64,000 nucleotides of DNA from assembly GCF_001830325.1 (NCBI RefSeq), contig NZ_MHZG01000003.1:1-64000 (forward strand), read 5' to 3'. Positions within the stretch are counted from its first letter, which is position 1; the number at the start of each line of letters is the position of its first letter. Positions 54,404 to 62,601 of the stretch are shown here, in pieces. This stretch comes from Polynucleobacter sp. GWA2_45_21 (lineage in GTDB: Bacteria; Pseudomonadota; Gammaproteobacteria; Burkholderiales; Burkholderiaceae). The notes under the pieces were generated by a model. It was not told the origin of the DNA. It saw only the letters and a program-made list of their open reading frames with translations, and ran no database searches. The translations under genes and the position numbers were made by a program.

Positions 54404-54589
54404 ATGGCAATGAAAAAGACTGATCTCTATAAGAACCTAGCCCTCACCACAGCTCAGCGCATGAAAAATGCTGCTAAGGTTCCTAAACCAGGGGTGGCTG
54501 AAGATGTTGCCAAGACTAAAAAAGAGCTGGCTAGCACTAATCCATTGCTTGCTTCTTTAATGAACAAGACCAAGTCAAAGTCAAAATAA
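54404..54589 (+). CDS. Small lysine-rich hypothetical protein
   Basis: A 61-residue, strongly basic protein (MAMKKTDLYKNLALTTAQRM; C-terminus NKTKSKSK). AAGGGG lies 8 bases before the ATG, a good ribosome site. No membrane segment or cysteine is present. An in-frame ATG two codons later is also possible. Similar short, lysine-rich proteins occur beside Polynucleobacter genes, but I cannot name a family, and function is unknown. Confidence 0.6.
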   Translation: MAMKKTDLYKNLALTTAQRMKNAAKVPKPGVAEDVAKTKKELASTNPLLASLMNKTKSKSK

Positions 54590-54668
54590 ATCAGTGACTT
54601 TTACGATCGGCTATCTACTATTTACCATCTAACCCAATTGAATGAGTCAGATTGATTGAGTTACTTCA

Positions 54669-55745
54669 TTGAAAAAAGATAATTCACTTTTTCTGATTGA
54701 TTTACTAAAAGTGAGTGCAGCTTTACTGATCATTCTGCATCACCTATCGAGTTATGGGCAGATAGCGGTAGATGCAAAATTGGCTTTACCAATGCTCATG
54801 GAGTATTTGTATGAGTACGGCCGCTATGCAGTACAAATTTTTTTAGTAATGGCAGGCTATCTCGCTACCCAATCACTGATGCAATTGCCTAATAATCAAT
54901 TTAATGCCAATCTTGCTTTACGCATCATTATCAATCGCTACTTACGTCTGTTTGCCCCCTATTCGGTGGCGCTAGTTTTCACGATCGCATGTGCTTGGAT
55001 TGCTCGCTTTTGGGTCAATGATGAATTCGTGGGCGAGCAAGAGACACTGGCGCAATTTGTAGCGCATCTATTTTTCTTGCAGGGGATTTTAGGTTTAGAT
55101 TCTATTTCTGCAGGTGTTTGGTATGTGGCGATTGATTGGCAACTCTATTCTGTATTGGCCATCTTGCTAATGTCTTTCAGTTCTTATCAAGCCTTAGTTT
55201 GGTTGCTCAGTATTGTTTCTATTAGTTCATTACTGTATTTCAATCGCTCTAGTCAGTATGAGGCTTACTTTATTTATTTCTTGGGGGCTTACAGTCTTGG
55301 AATGCTGGCCTATCTGGCAAAAAACTACTCAGATCATCAGGTTAAGAATTTGGCTAAATTATTATTATTTGGGCTGGGAGTAGTGATTGCAGTTTCTTCT
55401 TTTCAAGAGTTGTGGGCTCGCAATGTCTTGGCATGGTGTGTGGCTTTAGTTTTATACATTTGGGGTAATACAACTTATCCAGCAATACGGGCGGATGACT
55501 CAATCTTCAAGAAAATTACCTTACAAGCAATTGCCTGGGCAAGCCCTAGATCCTATTGTGCCTTCTTGATTCACTTTGCTTTTATCTTGCTGGCAAACAC
55601 AATTTACATTGCCACCGGTTTGTATGTTCATGCTCACGCCATGATGGCCATTAGTTTGATGATTCTCGTAGTAATTACAAGTGTGATTGCATCTAACTAT
55701 CTATATAGATGGATTGAGCTTCCGTCAGCCAAATTAAAAATTTAA
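54669..55745 (+). CDS. Acyltransferase-3 (OafA/YrhL-type) membrane protein
   Basis: About ten transmembrane helices. FLIDLLKVSAALLIILHHLS (residues 8-27) carries the catalytic-type His, and AVQIFLVMAGYLATQSL near 54 and RYLRLFAPYSVALVFTIAC near 91 match AT3 proteins that O-acetylate surface sugars or other acceptors. Length 358 is right, with no SGNH domain. The start is TTG; the ribosome site is unclear. It may decorate the glycan made by the upstream locus, but it is separated from it by unrelated genes. Confidence 0.82.
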   Translation: MKKDNSLFLIDLLKVSAALLIILHHLSSYGQIAVDAKLALPMLMEYLYEYGRYAVQIFLVMAGYLATQSLMQLPNNQFNANLALRIIINRYLRLFAPYSVALVFTIACAWIARFWVNDEFVGEQETLAQFVAHLFFLQGILGLDSISAGVWYVAIDWQLYSVLAILLMSFSSYQALVWLLSIVSISSLLYFNRSSQYEAYFIYFLGAYSLGMLAYLAKNYSDHQVKNLAKLLLFGLGVVIAVSSFQELWARNVLAWCVALVLYIWGNTTYPAIRADDSIFKKITLQAIAWASPRSYCAFLIHFAFILLANTIYIATGLYVHAHAMMAISLMILVVITSVIASNYLYRWIELPSAKLKI

Positions 55746-55905
55746 GATAGCTCTTTTTTCTGGTCGACGGCCACTTTGTAGTCATGAGGATAACCATATC
55801 TTAATTAGAGTTATTCCCCTTATTTGATTCAAATCAGGTAAGGTTTGGCATTTCCCCGATTCAGTAGACAGTTAATATTGTCAACAATGAATCGAAGGAG
55901 TGTTT

Positions 55906-56187
55906 ATGAAGAGAACCAAATACACAGCTGAGTTCAAATTAGAAGCTGTCAAACAAATTATTGAAAAAGGTCATTCAGCCACAGAGGTTTCCAGTCGTTT
56001 AGGCGTTCCTGTAGGTTTACTTTATACCTGGACCCGCAAGCTCAAAGGTCCAGATGAGCCGCCGTTGGAAGATGTCAAAGCTCTGCAAGCTGAGATGAAT
56101 AAGCTCAAAGCAGAACTCAGACGAACTACCGAAGAGCGCGATATCCTAAAAAAGGCCGCCGCGTACTTTGCCAAAGTGTCCGAGTGA
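55906..56187 (+). CDS. IS3-family transposase OrfA
   Basis: Helix-turn-helix DNA-binding protein of IS3 elements: KRTKYTAEFKLEAVKQIIEK, then EVSSRLGVPVGLLYTWTRKL, followed by a leucine-zipper-like coiled coil (ALQAEMNKLKAELRRTTEER). The slippery A AAA AAG lies near the end (56148-56154), allowing ribosomes to shift into orfB to make the full transposase. ATG at 55906 with an AAGGAG ribosome site is preferred to the in-frame GTG six bases upstream. Confidence 0.95.
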   Translation: MKRTKYTAEFKLEAVKQIIEKGHSATEVSSRLGVPVGLLYTWTRKLKGPDEPPLEDVKALQAEMNKLKAELRRTTEERDILKKAAAYFAKVSE

Positions 56188-57044
56188 AGTACGCGTTTAT
56201 CAAAGAGCATCGGAGTGAGTTTCGACTCAGCAGCATGTGTCGAGTATTGAAGGTGCACCGCAGTGGCTATTACGCTTGGTTAAAGGAACCTCAATCACCT
56301 CGCGCTCTTGAGAACGCTAAGCTAGCAGAACAGATCCGTTACTACTATGATCAAAGTATGGGGATTTATGGCAGCCCACGGATTTATCACGATCTTAAAG
56401 AAGCAGGGATTATCTGTGGTGAGAATCGAGTAGCAAGACTTATGAAGGCTTCACAACTCTGTTCAATTCGGGGTTATAAGCGTCCCCGCTACCGCGTAGG
56501 TCGACCCGCCTTGGTGTCACCCAATCAATTGCAGCGTCAATTTACCTACGATGCTCCTGATCAGGCTTGGGTGACTGATATCACCCATATCCGTACCTAT
56601 GAAGGCTGGCTTTACTTAGCGGTTGTGATTGATCTGCACTCCAGATTAGTGGTTGGCTGGAGCATGCAAGCCCGCATGGAAACTCGTCTGGTGCTCGACG
56701 CCTTGACCATGGCCGTATGGCGCAGAAAGCCCAAGAACAGCCCCATCATCCACTCAGATCAAGGCAGTCAGTTCGGAAGTGATGAGTTTGCTCGGTGGTG
56801 CAAAGAGAATCGCTTAAGCCCCAGCATGAGTCGGCGAGGTAACTGTTGGGACAATGCCGTAGCAGAATCGTTTTTTAGCAGTTTAAAGAGCGAGCTTATT
56901 AAGAAAAAGATCTATCCAAGTAGATCGGTAGCAAAATCAGAAATCTTTGAATACATCGAAGAGTTCTATAACCGGGTGAGACGTCACAAGCATCTTGCCC
57001 AATTAAGCCCAATGGCGTTCGAACAACGTCAAAGTGCGTTATGA
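56184..57044 (+). CDS. IS3-family transposase OrfB (DDE integrase domain)
   Basis: Catalytic half of the transposase. N-terminal HTH_21 region with HRSGYYAWLKEP, then DITHIRTYEGWLYLAVVIDL (first Asp), IHSDQGSQFGS (second Asp) and SMSRRGNCWDNAVAESFFSS with the Glu; these form the DDE triad. It overlaps orfA by four bases and is normally expressed as an OrfAB fusion by -1 frameshifting. No stop or frameshift interrupts it. Confidence 0.95.
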   Translation: MKYAFIKEHRSEFRLSSMCRVLKVHRSGYYAWLKEPQSPRALENAKLAEQIRYYYDQSMGIYGSPRIYHDLKEAGIICGENRVARLMKASQLCSIRGYKRPRYRVGRPALVSPNQLQRQFTYDAPDQAWVTDITHIRTYEGWLYLAVVIDLHSRLVVGWSMQARMETRLVLDALTMAVWRRKPKNSPIIHSDQGSQFGSDEFARWCKENRLSPSMSRRGNCWDNAVAESFFSSLKSELIKKKIYPSRSVAKSEIFEYIEEFYNRVRRHKHLAQLSPMAFEQRQSAL

Positions 57045-57110
57045 AAAGTGTCTACTGAATCGGGGGAATGCCAGTTTAGAGCTGAGGCTAAAGTAGTCAA
57101 TAGCCTGTAA

Positions 57111-57308
57111 TTGATGATCTTGAGGGGTGGGGGGGTAAACGAATTGATAAATAAAAATTTAGAACATGCTCTAGCAGTAGAAATCGTTGCCTCCAATCAA
57201 AGAGAAAGCCATGAGGAGTTCGTGACGGACAAACTGAGAATGAGTGAGTTTCAAGATCGAGCCTTGCAGGACTTAATCGATCAATCCCAAGGATTAGGTA
57301 TTGATTAA
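57111..57308 (+). CDS. Small hypothetical reading frame after the IS
   Basis: An open frame of up to 65 codons (core ELINKNLEHALAVEIVASNQ, then EEFVTDKLRMSEFQDRALQD), acidic and helical, with a TTG start and no clear ribosome site. The G-rich tract before residue 10 looks non-coding, and the real start may be later. It could be a genuine short gene or the tail of one cut by the IS. I recognise no family. Confidence 0.3.
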   Translation: MMILRGGGVNELINKNLEHALAVEIVASNQRESHEEFVTDKLRMSEFQDRALQDLIDQSQGLGID

Positions 57309-57398
57309 GAATCGCAGCATCTTGAAGATCTATTGCTGAACTCGATGATTGCCTAATCCATTCAATTTTTGGGTGAATTAATCGGTCTTCAAAAGACG
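57309..57398. other. Short non-coding stretch
   Basis: AT-rich bases between the small frame and the TATAAT box. No gene or clear structure was seen. Together with neighbours it belongs to a 670-base region that, apart from the features listed, seems to be degraded sequence. Confidence 0.5.
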
Positions 57399-57488
57399 TA
57401 TAATCACGTCACGACTCACCCAATAACCGTTCGGTATATCCGATTGCTTTTTGGGCGACAGACCACCTTCGGGTGGTTTTGTCTTTTC
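57399..57488 (+). ncRNA. Possible small RNA with promoter -10 and UUCG terminator
   Basis: TATAAT at 57399-57404 is followed by about 80 bases that end in a strong terminator. The putative RNA could pair CCCAA (57419-57423) with TTGGG (57451-57455), and has an inner CCG-TT-CGG hairpin (57427-57434) that competes with CGG-TATAT-CCG. The -35 region is unclear. It is not open-reading-frame-like. Whether it is expressed is unknown. Confidence 0.35.
57457..57488 (+). terminator. UUCG-tetraloop intrinsic terminator
   Basis: ACCACC-TTCG-GGTGGT (57462-57477) forms a stem capped by the stable UUCG loop, with GACA/TGTC flanks able to lengthen it, followed by a T-rich run (TTTTGTCTTTT). The run is on the + strand only, so it terminates rightward transcription. 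Confidence 0.82.
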
Positions 57489-57496
57489 TGGAATGG

Positions 57497-57746
57497 GAAA
57501 ATTATCAAAACTACTATTTATTTGATGGTTACAAGCTCTATTACGGCTTGCTAAGAAATTCAAAATTGAAGTGGCTAGATATTGTTAGGCTATTTTCCGA
57601 GTACGTCTTAGATAAAAATTCAGAATTAATTCAAGTGCGCTAATACACAGTGCCTGTCCTCGGAAGGATGTCGGATGACAATTTGTCAACACAGCGAAAA
57701 TGGCTATATCTTCAAGAATCCAAAAGCCTGAGTCTTGGTAGGAGCA
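57497..57746 (+). pseudogene. Broken NYN-domain protein gene
   Basis: One frame reads YYLFDGYKLYYGLLRNSKL then KWLDIVRLFSEYV, as in the N-terminus of NYN/LabA-type RNase-like proteins (IDGxNLYYGLLK...KWLD). At 57641-57643 a TAA stop interrupts it after IQVR, and the same frame resumes with YTVPVLGRMSDDNLSTQRKW, which fits the following part of the family. No start codon lies at the expected N-terminus, and similarity fades before the C-terminal half, where the yjgA gene begins on the other strand. So it is a truncated, nonsense-mutated remnant. Confidence 0.6.
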
Positions 57747-57748
57747 AT

Positions 57749-58276
57749 TTATATTCCCATATCTTTGAGAACTCTGAAGATCTCACGGTAAGCCTTTGGT
57801 GGCTTATTTTGCTCTTTCTCTTTTCGTGCATTGCGAATAAGAGTTCGCATATTCTGAATATCCATATCAGGATATTGCTCAATCATTTTGGTGAAAGCGG
57901 CATCATCAGCAATCAGTCGATCGCGATAAGACTCTAAATGGTGCAGCTTGGCAGTCTCTGCTTTGCTAACGCCTTGGATTGCATCTAGACGCTTCTGAAT
58001 GGCATCTAATTCCTCTTCATCTAAAAAGCGCATCAGTTTTCCAAGGTATTGTTTATGACGACGTATGGCCTCAAAACTTTTGATTTTGTTTGTTTCTGCA
58101 ATCGCAGCTTTAATAGGCTCATCAAGTGGAATGGTCTTTAAGGCATCACTACTGAGAGCCGCTAGCACTTCAGCCAATTTCTGGCGCTCCGTCATTTGGC
58201 GCTTAAGCTCTGACTTACTAGGCCCTTCATCGGCCTCGGCTAGCTTGGGAGTGCGATTCTTCTCATTAATATGCAT
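57749..58276 (-). CDS. yjgA: Ribosome-associated protein YjgA (DUF615)
   Basis: Matches the YjgA family: PSKSELKRQMTERQKLAEVL near residue 19, LDEPIKAAIAETNKIKSFEA near 51, RRHKQYLGKLMR near 72, then the C-terminal KPPKAYREIFRVLKD. YjgA associates with the 50S ribosomal subunit precursor and aids late assembly. It is basic and helical, 175 residues, as expected. A housekeeping gene, it shows that this part is core chromosome and is the anchor beside the IS and pseudogene. Confidence 0.93.
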   Translation of the reverse strand: MHINEKNRTPKLAEADEGPSKSELKRQMTERQKLAEVLAALSSDALKTIPLDEPIKAAIAETNKIKSFEAIRRHKQYLGKLMRFLDEEELDAIQKRLDAIQGVSKAETAKLHHLESYRDRLIADDAAFTKMIEQYPDMDIQNMRTLIRNARKEKEQNKPPKAYREIFRVLKDMGI

Positions 58277-58329
58277 GGGTCTATTTTAGACGGGTAATGG
58301 AGTTTCAAGGACCTTTCGTGATCCTGCGT

Positions 58330-58647
58330 TTATTGTTTGCTCAATTGTTGTTTGAGTAATTTCAGATCGGTGCTGGAGAAAAGCTGACTTCTGCCTAGGA
58401 TTGAAGCCGGTTTTAATCTGCCAGCATGAACATACCTGCGTAAAGTAGGAATGGAGATCTCTAAAAACTCTGCAGCTTCTTGTGCTGAAAAGTGCGCATT
58501 TCTGAGATGTCCAAATACTTGCTCATGCGTATATTCAGTATCTTGGAATGCATTAATTGCAACCAAAGAAAAAAATTTAATACGTTCTTTTGAAGGCATT
58601 TTTTGTACGTGAGCAAATAGATCCTCTGCGGTCATGTATTGAGTCAT
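58330..58647 (-). CDS. Helix-turn-helix antitoxin-like protein
   Basis: A 105-residue protein with an excisionase/MerR-type HTH: HFSAQEAAEFLEISIPTLRR near residue 52, then YVHAGRLKPASILGRSQLFS. The N-terminal part is helical (EDLFAHVQKMPSKERIKFFS). It lies 40 bases downstream of the RelE-like toxin gene in the same direction, an order (toxin first) seen in higBA-like systems. It probably neutralises the toxin and represses the operon. An in-frame ATG at 58635 is an alternative start. Confidence 0.75.
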   Translation of the reverse strand: MTQYMTAEDLFAHVQKMPSKERIKFFSLVAINAFQDTEYTHEQVFGHLRNAHFSAQEAAEFLEISIPTLRRYVHAGRLKPASILGRSQLFSSTDLKLLKQQLSKQ

Positions 58648-58687
58648 GTATTGACCTCACTTTCTTTATTGAAGCAAATAGGGTTTT

Positions 58688-58990
58688 TCATTTAAATCCA
58701 ATCGATCTTTTTAGTTGCCTGTAAAAATTTTCATGAGGCCCAATTTGGCTAAATTCAATCCAAGTTATTTCGAGTCCACTTGCAAGATGATCTAACTTGT
58801 AAGCCATTAAATATTCTTGCGTATTAAATCGAAACTTATGAACTAATACCCCTTGGAGATCTCCCAGCTTTTGCTGGCCTATTCTTGGGTTATTGCAAAC
58901 TTCCGCTACTCTCATTTCAATCTCTAATTGCAACGGCTTCGAAGCCTTTTTTACAAATTGAGCAAATGCTTTTTTAAAGGTGGTTCTCAT
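58688..58990 (-). CDS. RelE/ParE-like toxin
   Basis: A 100-residue basic protein, FKKAFAQFVKKASKPLQLEI near residue 4, NPRIGQQKLGDLQGVLVHKF near 34, YLMAYKLDHLASGLEITWIE near 60 and GPHENFYRQLKR at the end. This is the RelE/ParE fold pattern (beta-sheet with ...V.V.R..Y...Y....). Such toxins cleave mRNA on the ribosome or inhibit gyrase. It is first in a two-gene unit with the HTH antitoxin. Its ATG abuts a palindromic promoter. Confidence 0.78.
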   Translation of the reverse strand: MRTTFKKAFAQFVKKASKPLQLEIEMRVAEVCNNPRIGQQKLGDLQGVLVHKFRFNTQEYLMAYKLDHLASGLEITWIEFSQIGPHENFYRQLKRSIGFK

Positions 58991-59025
58991 GATCTAATAT
59001 TAGATCAAAATTGATTCTATAACAA
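58991..59025 (-). promoter_or_regulatory. Palindromic operator-promoter of the toxin-antitoxin unit
   Basis: A perfect 16-base palindrome, GATCTAATATTAGATC (58991-59006), ends at the base next to the toxin ATG. On the minus strand TAATAT inside it (58997-59002) lies 17 bases from TTGTTA (59020-59025), a good sigma-70 spacing. Transcription would start at or next to the ATG, so the toxin mRNA may be leaderless; the antitoxin is the likely repressor. Confidence 0.6.
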
Positions 59026-59104
59026 ATCAATAAAAATACCAAGAAATACCTGAATTTTTGTATTGATAAATAATGGAGTTAAAGCAATTCATCCAGATTA
59101 GGTT

Positions 59105-60739
59105 ATGACTCAAGTAGGCTCTTACGACTTCATCATCATTGGCGCAGGTAGTGCGGGCTGCATGCTGGCCAAGCGCCTGACCGAGAATCCCGCCAAGCGG
59201 GTGCTATTACTTGAAGCGGGGTCACATGACAACTATATTTGGATTCATATTCCAGTGGGTTACTTGTACTGCATTGATAACCCCAGGGCCGATTGGCGTT
59301 TTAAGACTGCTGCAGAAAAAGGCTTAAATGGCCGCTCATTGATTTACCCCCGTGGCAAAGTCTTAGGTGGATGCTCTTCCATTAACGGCATGATTTATAT
59401 GCGTGGTCAAGTTGGTGACTATGACACATGGGTGCGCGCAACGGGTGATGATGCTTGGGCTTGGGAAAATGCTTTGCGTCGTTATAAGTCTTTTGAGGAC
59501 TATCACGGTAATTCCAATCAATGGCATAGCAAAGGCGGAGAGTGGACAGTATCTCGGCAACGCTTACGCTGGCCCATTATGGATGTCTTTAAGCAAGCTG
59601 CTATTGAAGCAGGTATTCCAGAATCAGAGGATTTCAATCGAGGCGATAACTTTGGGGTAGGGTATTTTGATGTCAGTCAACGTAAAGGTTGGCGCTTAAA
59701 TACTGCTAAAGCATTCTTACGTGAGGCTACTAATAGGCCTAATCTTACGGTTATTACCAAAGCTGTTGTGAATAAGCTCTTGATTGATCCGGTGAGTAAA
59801 AATTGCTTTGGTGTGCAATACATCAAAGATGGAAAAATGTGCGAGGCTCACTGCCAATCTGCAGATGCAGGTAAGCCAGGTGAAGTGATTCTGAGTGCGG
59901 GTTCTATTGGGAGTGTCCAAATTTTAGAGCGCTCAGGCATTGGTGGTGCAGCTCATCTCAATCGCTTAGGTATTAATGTGATTGCTGATTTGCCAGGCGT
60001 CGGTGAGAACTTACAAGACCATTTGCAGTTACGCATGATTTACAAGGTCAAGGGCATTCAGACTCTAAACACTAAGGCTAATTCATTATTGGGTAAGTTA
60101 TTAATTGGTTTGGAGTATGTTTTCAAGCGCAGTGGACCGTTGTCGATGGCGCCATCACAGTTAGGTGCTTTTGCCTACAGCTCTTCAGAGCACACTTCGC
60201 CTAATGTGGAGTATCACGTGCAACCCTTATCTTTAGAGAAGTTTGGTGAGGATCTGCATACCTTTGATGCCATTACGGCCAGTGTCTGTAATTTGCGCCC
60301 TACGTCGCGTGGTAGCGTGCATATTGATTCAAAGGACCCCCATGCACCACCGGTGATTGCTCCCAACTATTTATCTACCGATGCTGATCGCCAAGTGGCG
60401 ATAGATGCATTGCGTCTCACTCGCAAGATAGTGCAAAGTCCTGCTTTAAGGTCCTATATGCCAGAGGAGTACAAACCCGGTAAGGCCTATCAATCAGATG
60501 AAGAGCTGGTGCGAGCGGCAGGTGATATTGGGACAACAATTTTTCATCCGGTAGGTACCTGCAAGATGGGGCGTGATGATGACCCTATGGCAGTACTCGA
60601 TTCAGAGTTGCGGGTAAGGGGAGTAAGTAATTTGCGAGTAGTGGATGCCTCGGCAATGCCCACGATTACCTCTGGCAATACAGCAGCGCCAACCATGATG
60701 ATTGCGCAGCGCGCAACAGAATTGCTCTGCGGTGAGTAA
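59105..60739 (+). CDS. GMC-family flavin oxidoreductase (choline/alcohol dehydrogenase-like)
   Basis: FAD-dependent oxidoreductase: DFIIIGAGSAGCMLAKRL (residues 8-25) binds ADP; YPRGKVLGGCSSINGMIYMR near 80 and GEVILSAGSIGSVQILERSG near 259 are the two GMC signatures. FHPVGTCKMG near 480 holds the catalytic His, and SGNTAAPTMMIAQRA ends the domain. 544 residues fits BetA/AlkJ-type enzymes. The substrate is probably a primary alcohol, but choline specificity is not established. An AGG-containing weak ribosome site precedes the ATG. Confidence 0.93.
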   Translation: MTQVGSYDFIIIGAGSAGCMLAKRLTENPAKRVLLLEAGSHDNYIWIHIPVGYLYCIDNPRADWRFKTAAEKGLNGRSLIYPRGKVLGGCSSINGMIYMRGQVGDYDTWVRATGDDAWAWENALRRYKSFEDYHGNSNQWHSKGGEWTVSRQRLRWPIMDVFKQAAIEAGIPESEDFNRGDNFGVGYFDVSQRKGWRLNTAKAFLREATNRPNLTVITKAVVNKLLIDPVSKNCFGVQYIKDGKMCEAHCQSADAGKPGEVILSAGSIGSVQILERSGIGGAAHLNRLGINVIADLPGVGENLQDHLQLRMIYKVKGIQTLNTKANSLLGKLLIGLEYVFKRSGPLSMAPSQLGAFAYSSSEHTSPNVEYHVQPLSLEKFGEDLHTFDAITASVCNLRPTSRGSVHIDSKDPHAPPVIAPNYLSTDADRQVAIDALRLTRKIVQSPALRSYMPEEYKPGKAYQSDEELVRAAGDIGTTIFHPVGTCKMGRDDDPMAVLDSELRVRGVSNLRVVDASAMPTITSGNTAAPTMMIAQRATELLCGE

Positions 60740-61673
60740 CTCAGATAATCAACCGTCTATTCGGCTGTCTGATCAGCTACCCGATCGATTACCCCTTAGT
60801 CATCTTCTGTTGGCGCTAGCTATTGTGGCCATTTGGGGCACTAATTTTGTGGTGATCAAAAAATCACTCGATGCATTTCCGCCATTTTTGTTTGCAACAC
60901 TGCGCTATGTTTTTGCTCTATTGCCTGCGATCTTTTTTGTCAAACGGCCAAATGTCTCTTGGCTCAACTTGGCAATGTATGGAATCTTTATTGGAGTGGG
61001 GCAATTTGGCATCTTGTTTTATGCGATCAATGGCCACATCACGCCAGGCTTGGCTTCATTGGTAGTGCAAACCCAAGTGTTTTTCACTATTGGCTTTGCG
61101 ATGATCTTTGCTAAAGAGCGGCTTTACTGGCATCAAGCCATCTCCATTGGAATTGCGATGATCGGCCTCTTGGTGATTGCAAGTCATATTGACAATCAAA
61201 CCAGTTTGCTCGGAATCGGATTAGTCATCTGTGCGGGCTGTGCCTGGGGGGCAGGTAATACCGTGAGCCGACAAGCGGGCGCTATCAATATGTTTGCCTA
61301 TGTTGTTTGGGCTAGTGCATTTTCTATTCCGCCGCTGTTGGGGCTGTCTTTGTATTTTGAGGGCGGCTATACCCACTTAATCTCGACATTAGAGTTGGCA
61401 CCTTGGGGTGCTTGGGTTGGTGTCTTTTGGCAATCTTGGGCCAATACTTTATTTGGCTATGCTGCCTGGGCTTGGCTTTTATCCAAGCACCCTGCTGCTC
61501 TAGTGGCTCCAGCTCCTTTACTGGTGCCTATCTTTGGTATGGGGGCGACAGCGATTTTCTTAGGAGAGTCGCTGCCTGGGTGGAAGTTTTTAGCTGCGGC
61601 CTTGGTGATGGTCGGCTACCTAGGGACGATTTATGGTTTATCGTTCACAAAACATTCTTTGAGGAAATCATGA
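60732..61673 (+). CDS. EamA-family (DMT) permease
   Basis: Ten-helix drug/metabolite transporter: LLLALAIVAIWGTNFVVIKK near the start and a second EamA repeat later; WGAGNTVSRQAG and FGYAAWAWLLSKHPAALVAP are typical. Members export metabolites such as amino acids. A GTG at 60732 overlaps the GMC stop by 8 bases and is preferred; a TTG at 60702 would add 10 unconserved residues. It is overlapped by the panE-like gene, so the genes form one transcript. Confidence 0.87.
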   Translation: MSNSDNQPSIRLSDQLPDRLPLSHLLLALAIVAIWGTNFVVIKKSLDAFPPFLFATLRYVFALLPAIFFVKRPNVSWLNLAMYGIFIGVGQFGILFYAINGHITPGLASLVVQTQVFFTIGFAMIFAKERLYWHQAISIGIAMIGLLVIASHIDNQTSLLGIGLVICAGCAWGAGNTVSRQAGAINMFAYVVWASAFSIPPLLGLSLYFEGGYTHLISTLELAPWGAWVGVFWQSWANTLFGYAAWAWLLSKHPAALVAPAPLLVPIFGMGATAIFLGESLPGWKFLAAALVMVGYLGTIYGLSFTKHSLRKS

Positions 61674-62584
61674 AGATATTAATTGTGGGCGCGGGTGGCA
61701 TTGGTGGATTTTACGGATCAAAATTAATGCAAGCGGGTGCGGATGTTACTTACTTATTGCGTGAAAAGCGCAAAGCACTCATTGATCAGCATGGCTTAGT
61801 CGTTGAGACACCAAAGGGTAGTTATACGGTACATCCTCAAACTGTCACCGCCCAAGAATTAAAGCCTATTTACGACCTGATTATCTTGGCGCCAAAAGCT
61901 TTTGATCTTGAAGACTCTTTGCAATCAATTGCTGGTGCTTCTACCCAAGGCCTGATATTGCCTTTCCTCAATGGCTTAGCGCATATTGAGCAATTGGATG
62001 AACGCTTTGGTCGCGACCGTGTGTTGGGTGGTATTGCGCATATTGCTGCCACGATTACTGATACAGGCGCAGTAAAGCAATTAACGGATTTGCATGTTCT
62101 GACCGTCGGTGCGCGCACACCAAGTCAAGAGGCGCTAGCAAAAGCATTTTATGAGTTGTGCCAAAAGACGGACTTTAATGCGGTTTACAGCGAGAACATC
62201 GAACAAGCCCTATGGGATAAATGGACCTTTCTGAGTACTTTAGCGGGAATGACCACCTTATGTAATGGCTCTATTGGTGAGATTGTTACTACCCCCTATG
62301 GTGATAGCTTAACCCGCACGATGTATCAAGAATGCTGTGCCATTGCAGAGGCACATGGATTTGCGATTGCAGCTGGCGTGCAAACTAAATCGATTGAGAT
62401 GCTTACGGCAAGCGGATCGCCAATGACTGCATCGATGTTAAGAGATTTAAACGCTGGCAATAAAACAGAGCATGGGCATATTTTGCTCGAGATGATCAAT
62501 AAGGCACAGGCAAAGCAATTAGACTGCGATTTAATCAAGATGGCCTATACCCATATTGAAGTGATTCAACGTCGTAATGCTTAA
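61670..62584 (+). CDS. 2-Dehydropantoate 2-reductase-like enzyme (PanE/ApbA)
   Basis: KILIVGAGGIGGFYGSKLMQ (residues 2-21) is the NADPH-binding motif, LLREKRKALIDQHG follows, and IILAPKAFDLEDSL near 76 fits ketopantoate reductases, which reduce 2-dehydropantoate to pantoate in CoA synthesis. The second domain has LWDKWTFLSTLAGMTTL near 178. The ATG overlaps the EamA stop (ATGA). An upstream in-frame extension to 61403 exists but lies inside EamA and is not homologous, so it is rejected. In this context other 2-oxo-acid substrates are possible. Confidence 0.85.
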   Translation: MKILIVGAGGIGGFYGSKLMQAGADVTYLLREKRKALIDQHGLVVETPKGSYTVHPQTVTAQELKPIYDLIILAPKAFDLEDSLQSIAGASTQGLILPFLNGLAHIEQLDERFGRDRVLGGIAHIAATITDTGAVKQLTDLHVLTVGARTPSQEALAKAFYELCQKTDFNAVYSENIEQALWDKWTFLSTLAGMTTLCNGSIGEIVTTPYGDSLTRTMYQECCAIAEAHGFAIAAGVQTKSIEMLTASGSPMTASMLRDLNAGNKTEHGHILLEMINKAQAKQLDCDLIKMAYTHIEVIQRRNA

Positions 62585-62601
62585 TCAATGAGTATTTGCT
62601 C

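Larger units (their letters stand above)
55846..57073 (+). mobile_element. Complete IS3-family insertion sequence, 1228 bp
   Basis: 25-bp terminal inverted repeats (55846-55870 and 57049-57073) begin TGGCATT and end AGACA, with one mismatch. A 3-bp direct repeat GTT flanks the element at 55843-55845 and 57074-57076. It encodes orfA and orfB joined by an A AAA AAG slippery heptamer at 56148-56154, the usual IS3 -1 frameshift. Both reading frames are intact, so it may be active. Confidence 0.95.

Noticed and set aside
61403..61669. N-terminal extension of the PanE-like gene
   Set aside because: It overlaps EamA in another frame; the family begins at the ATG at 61670.
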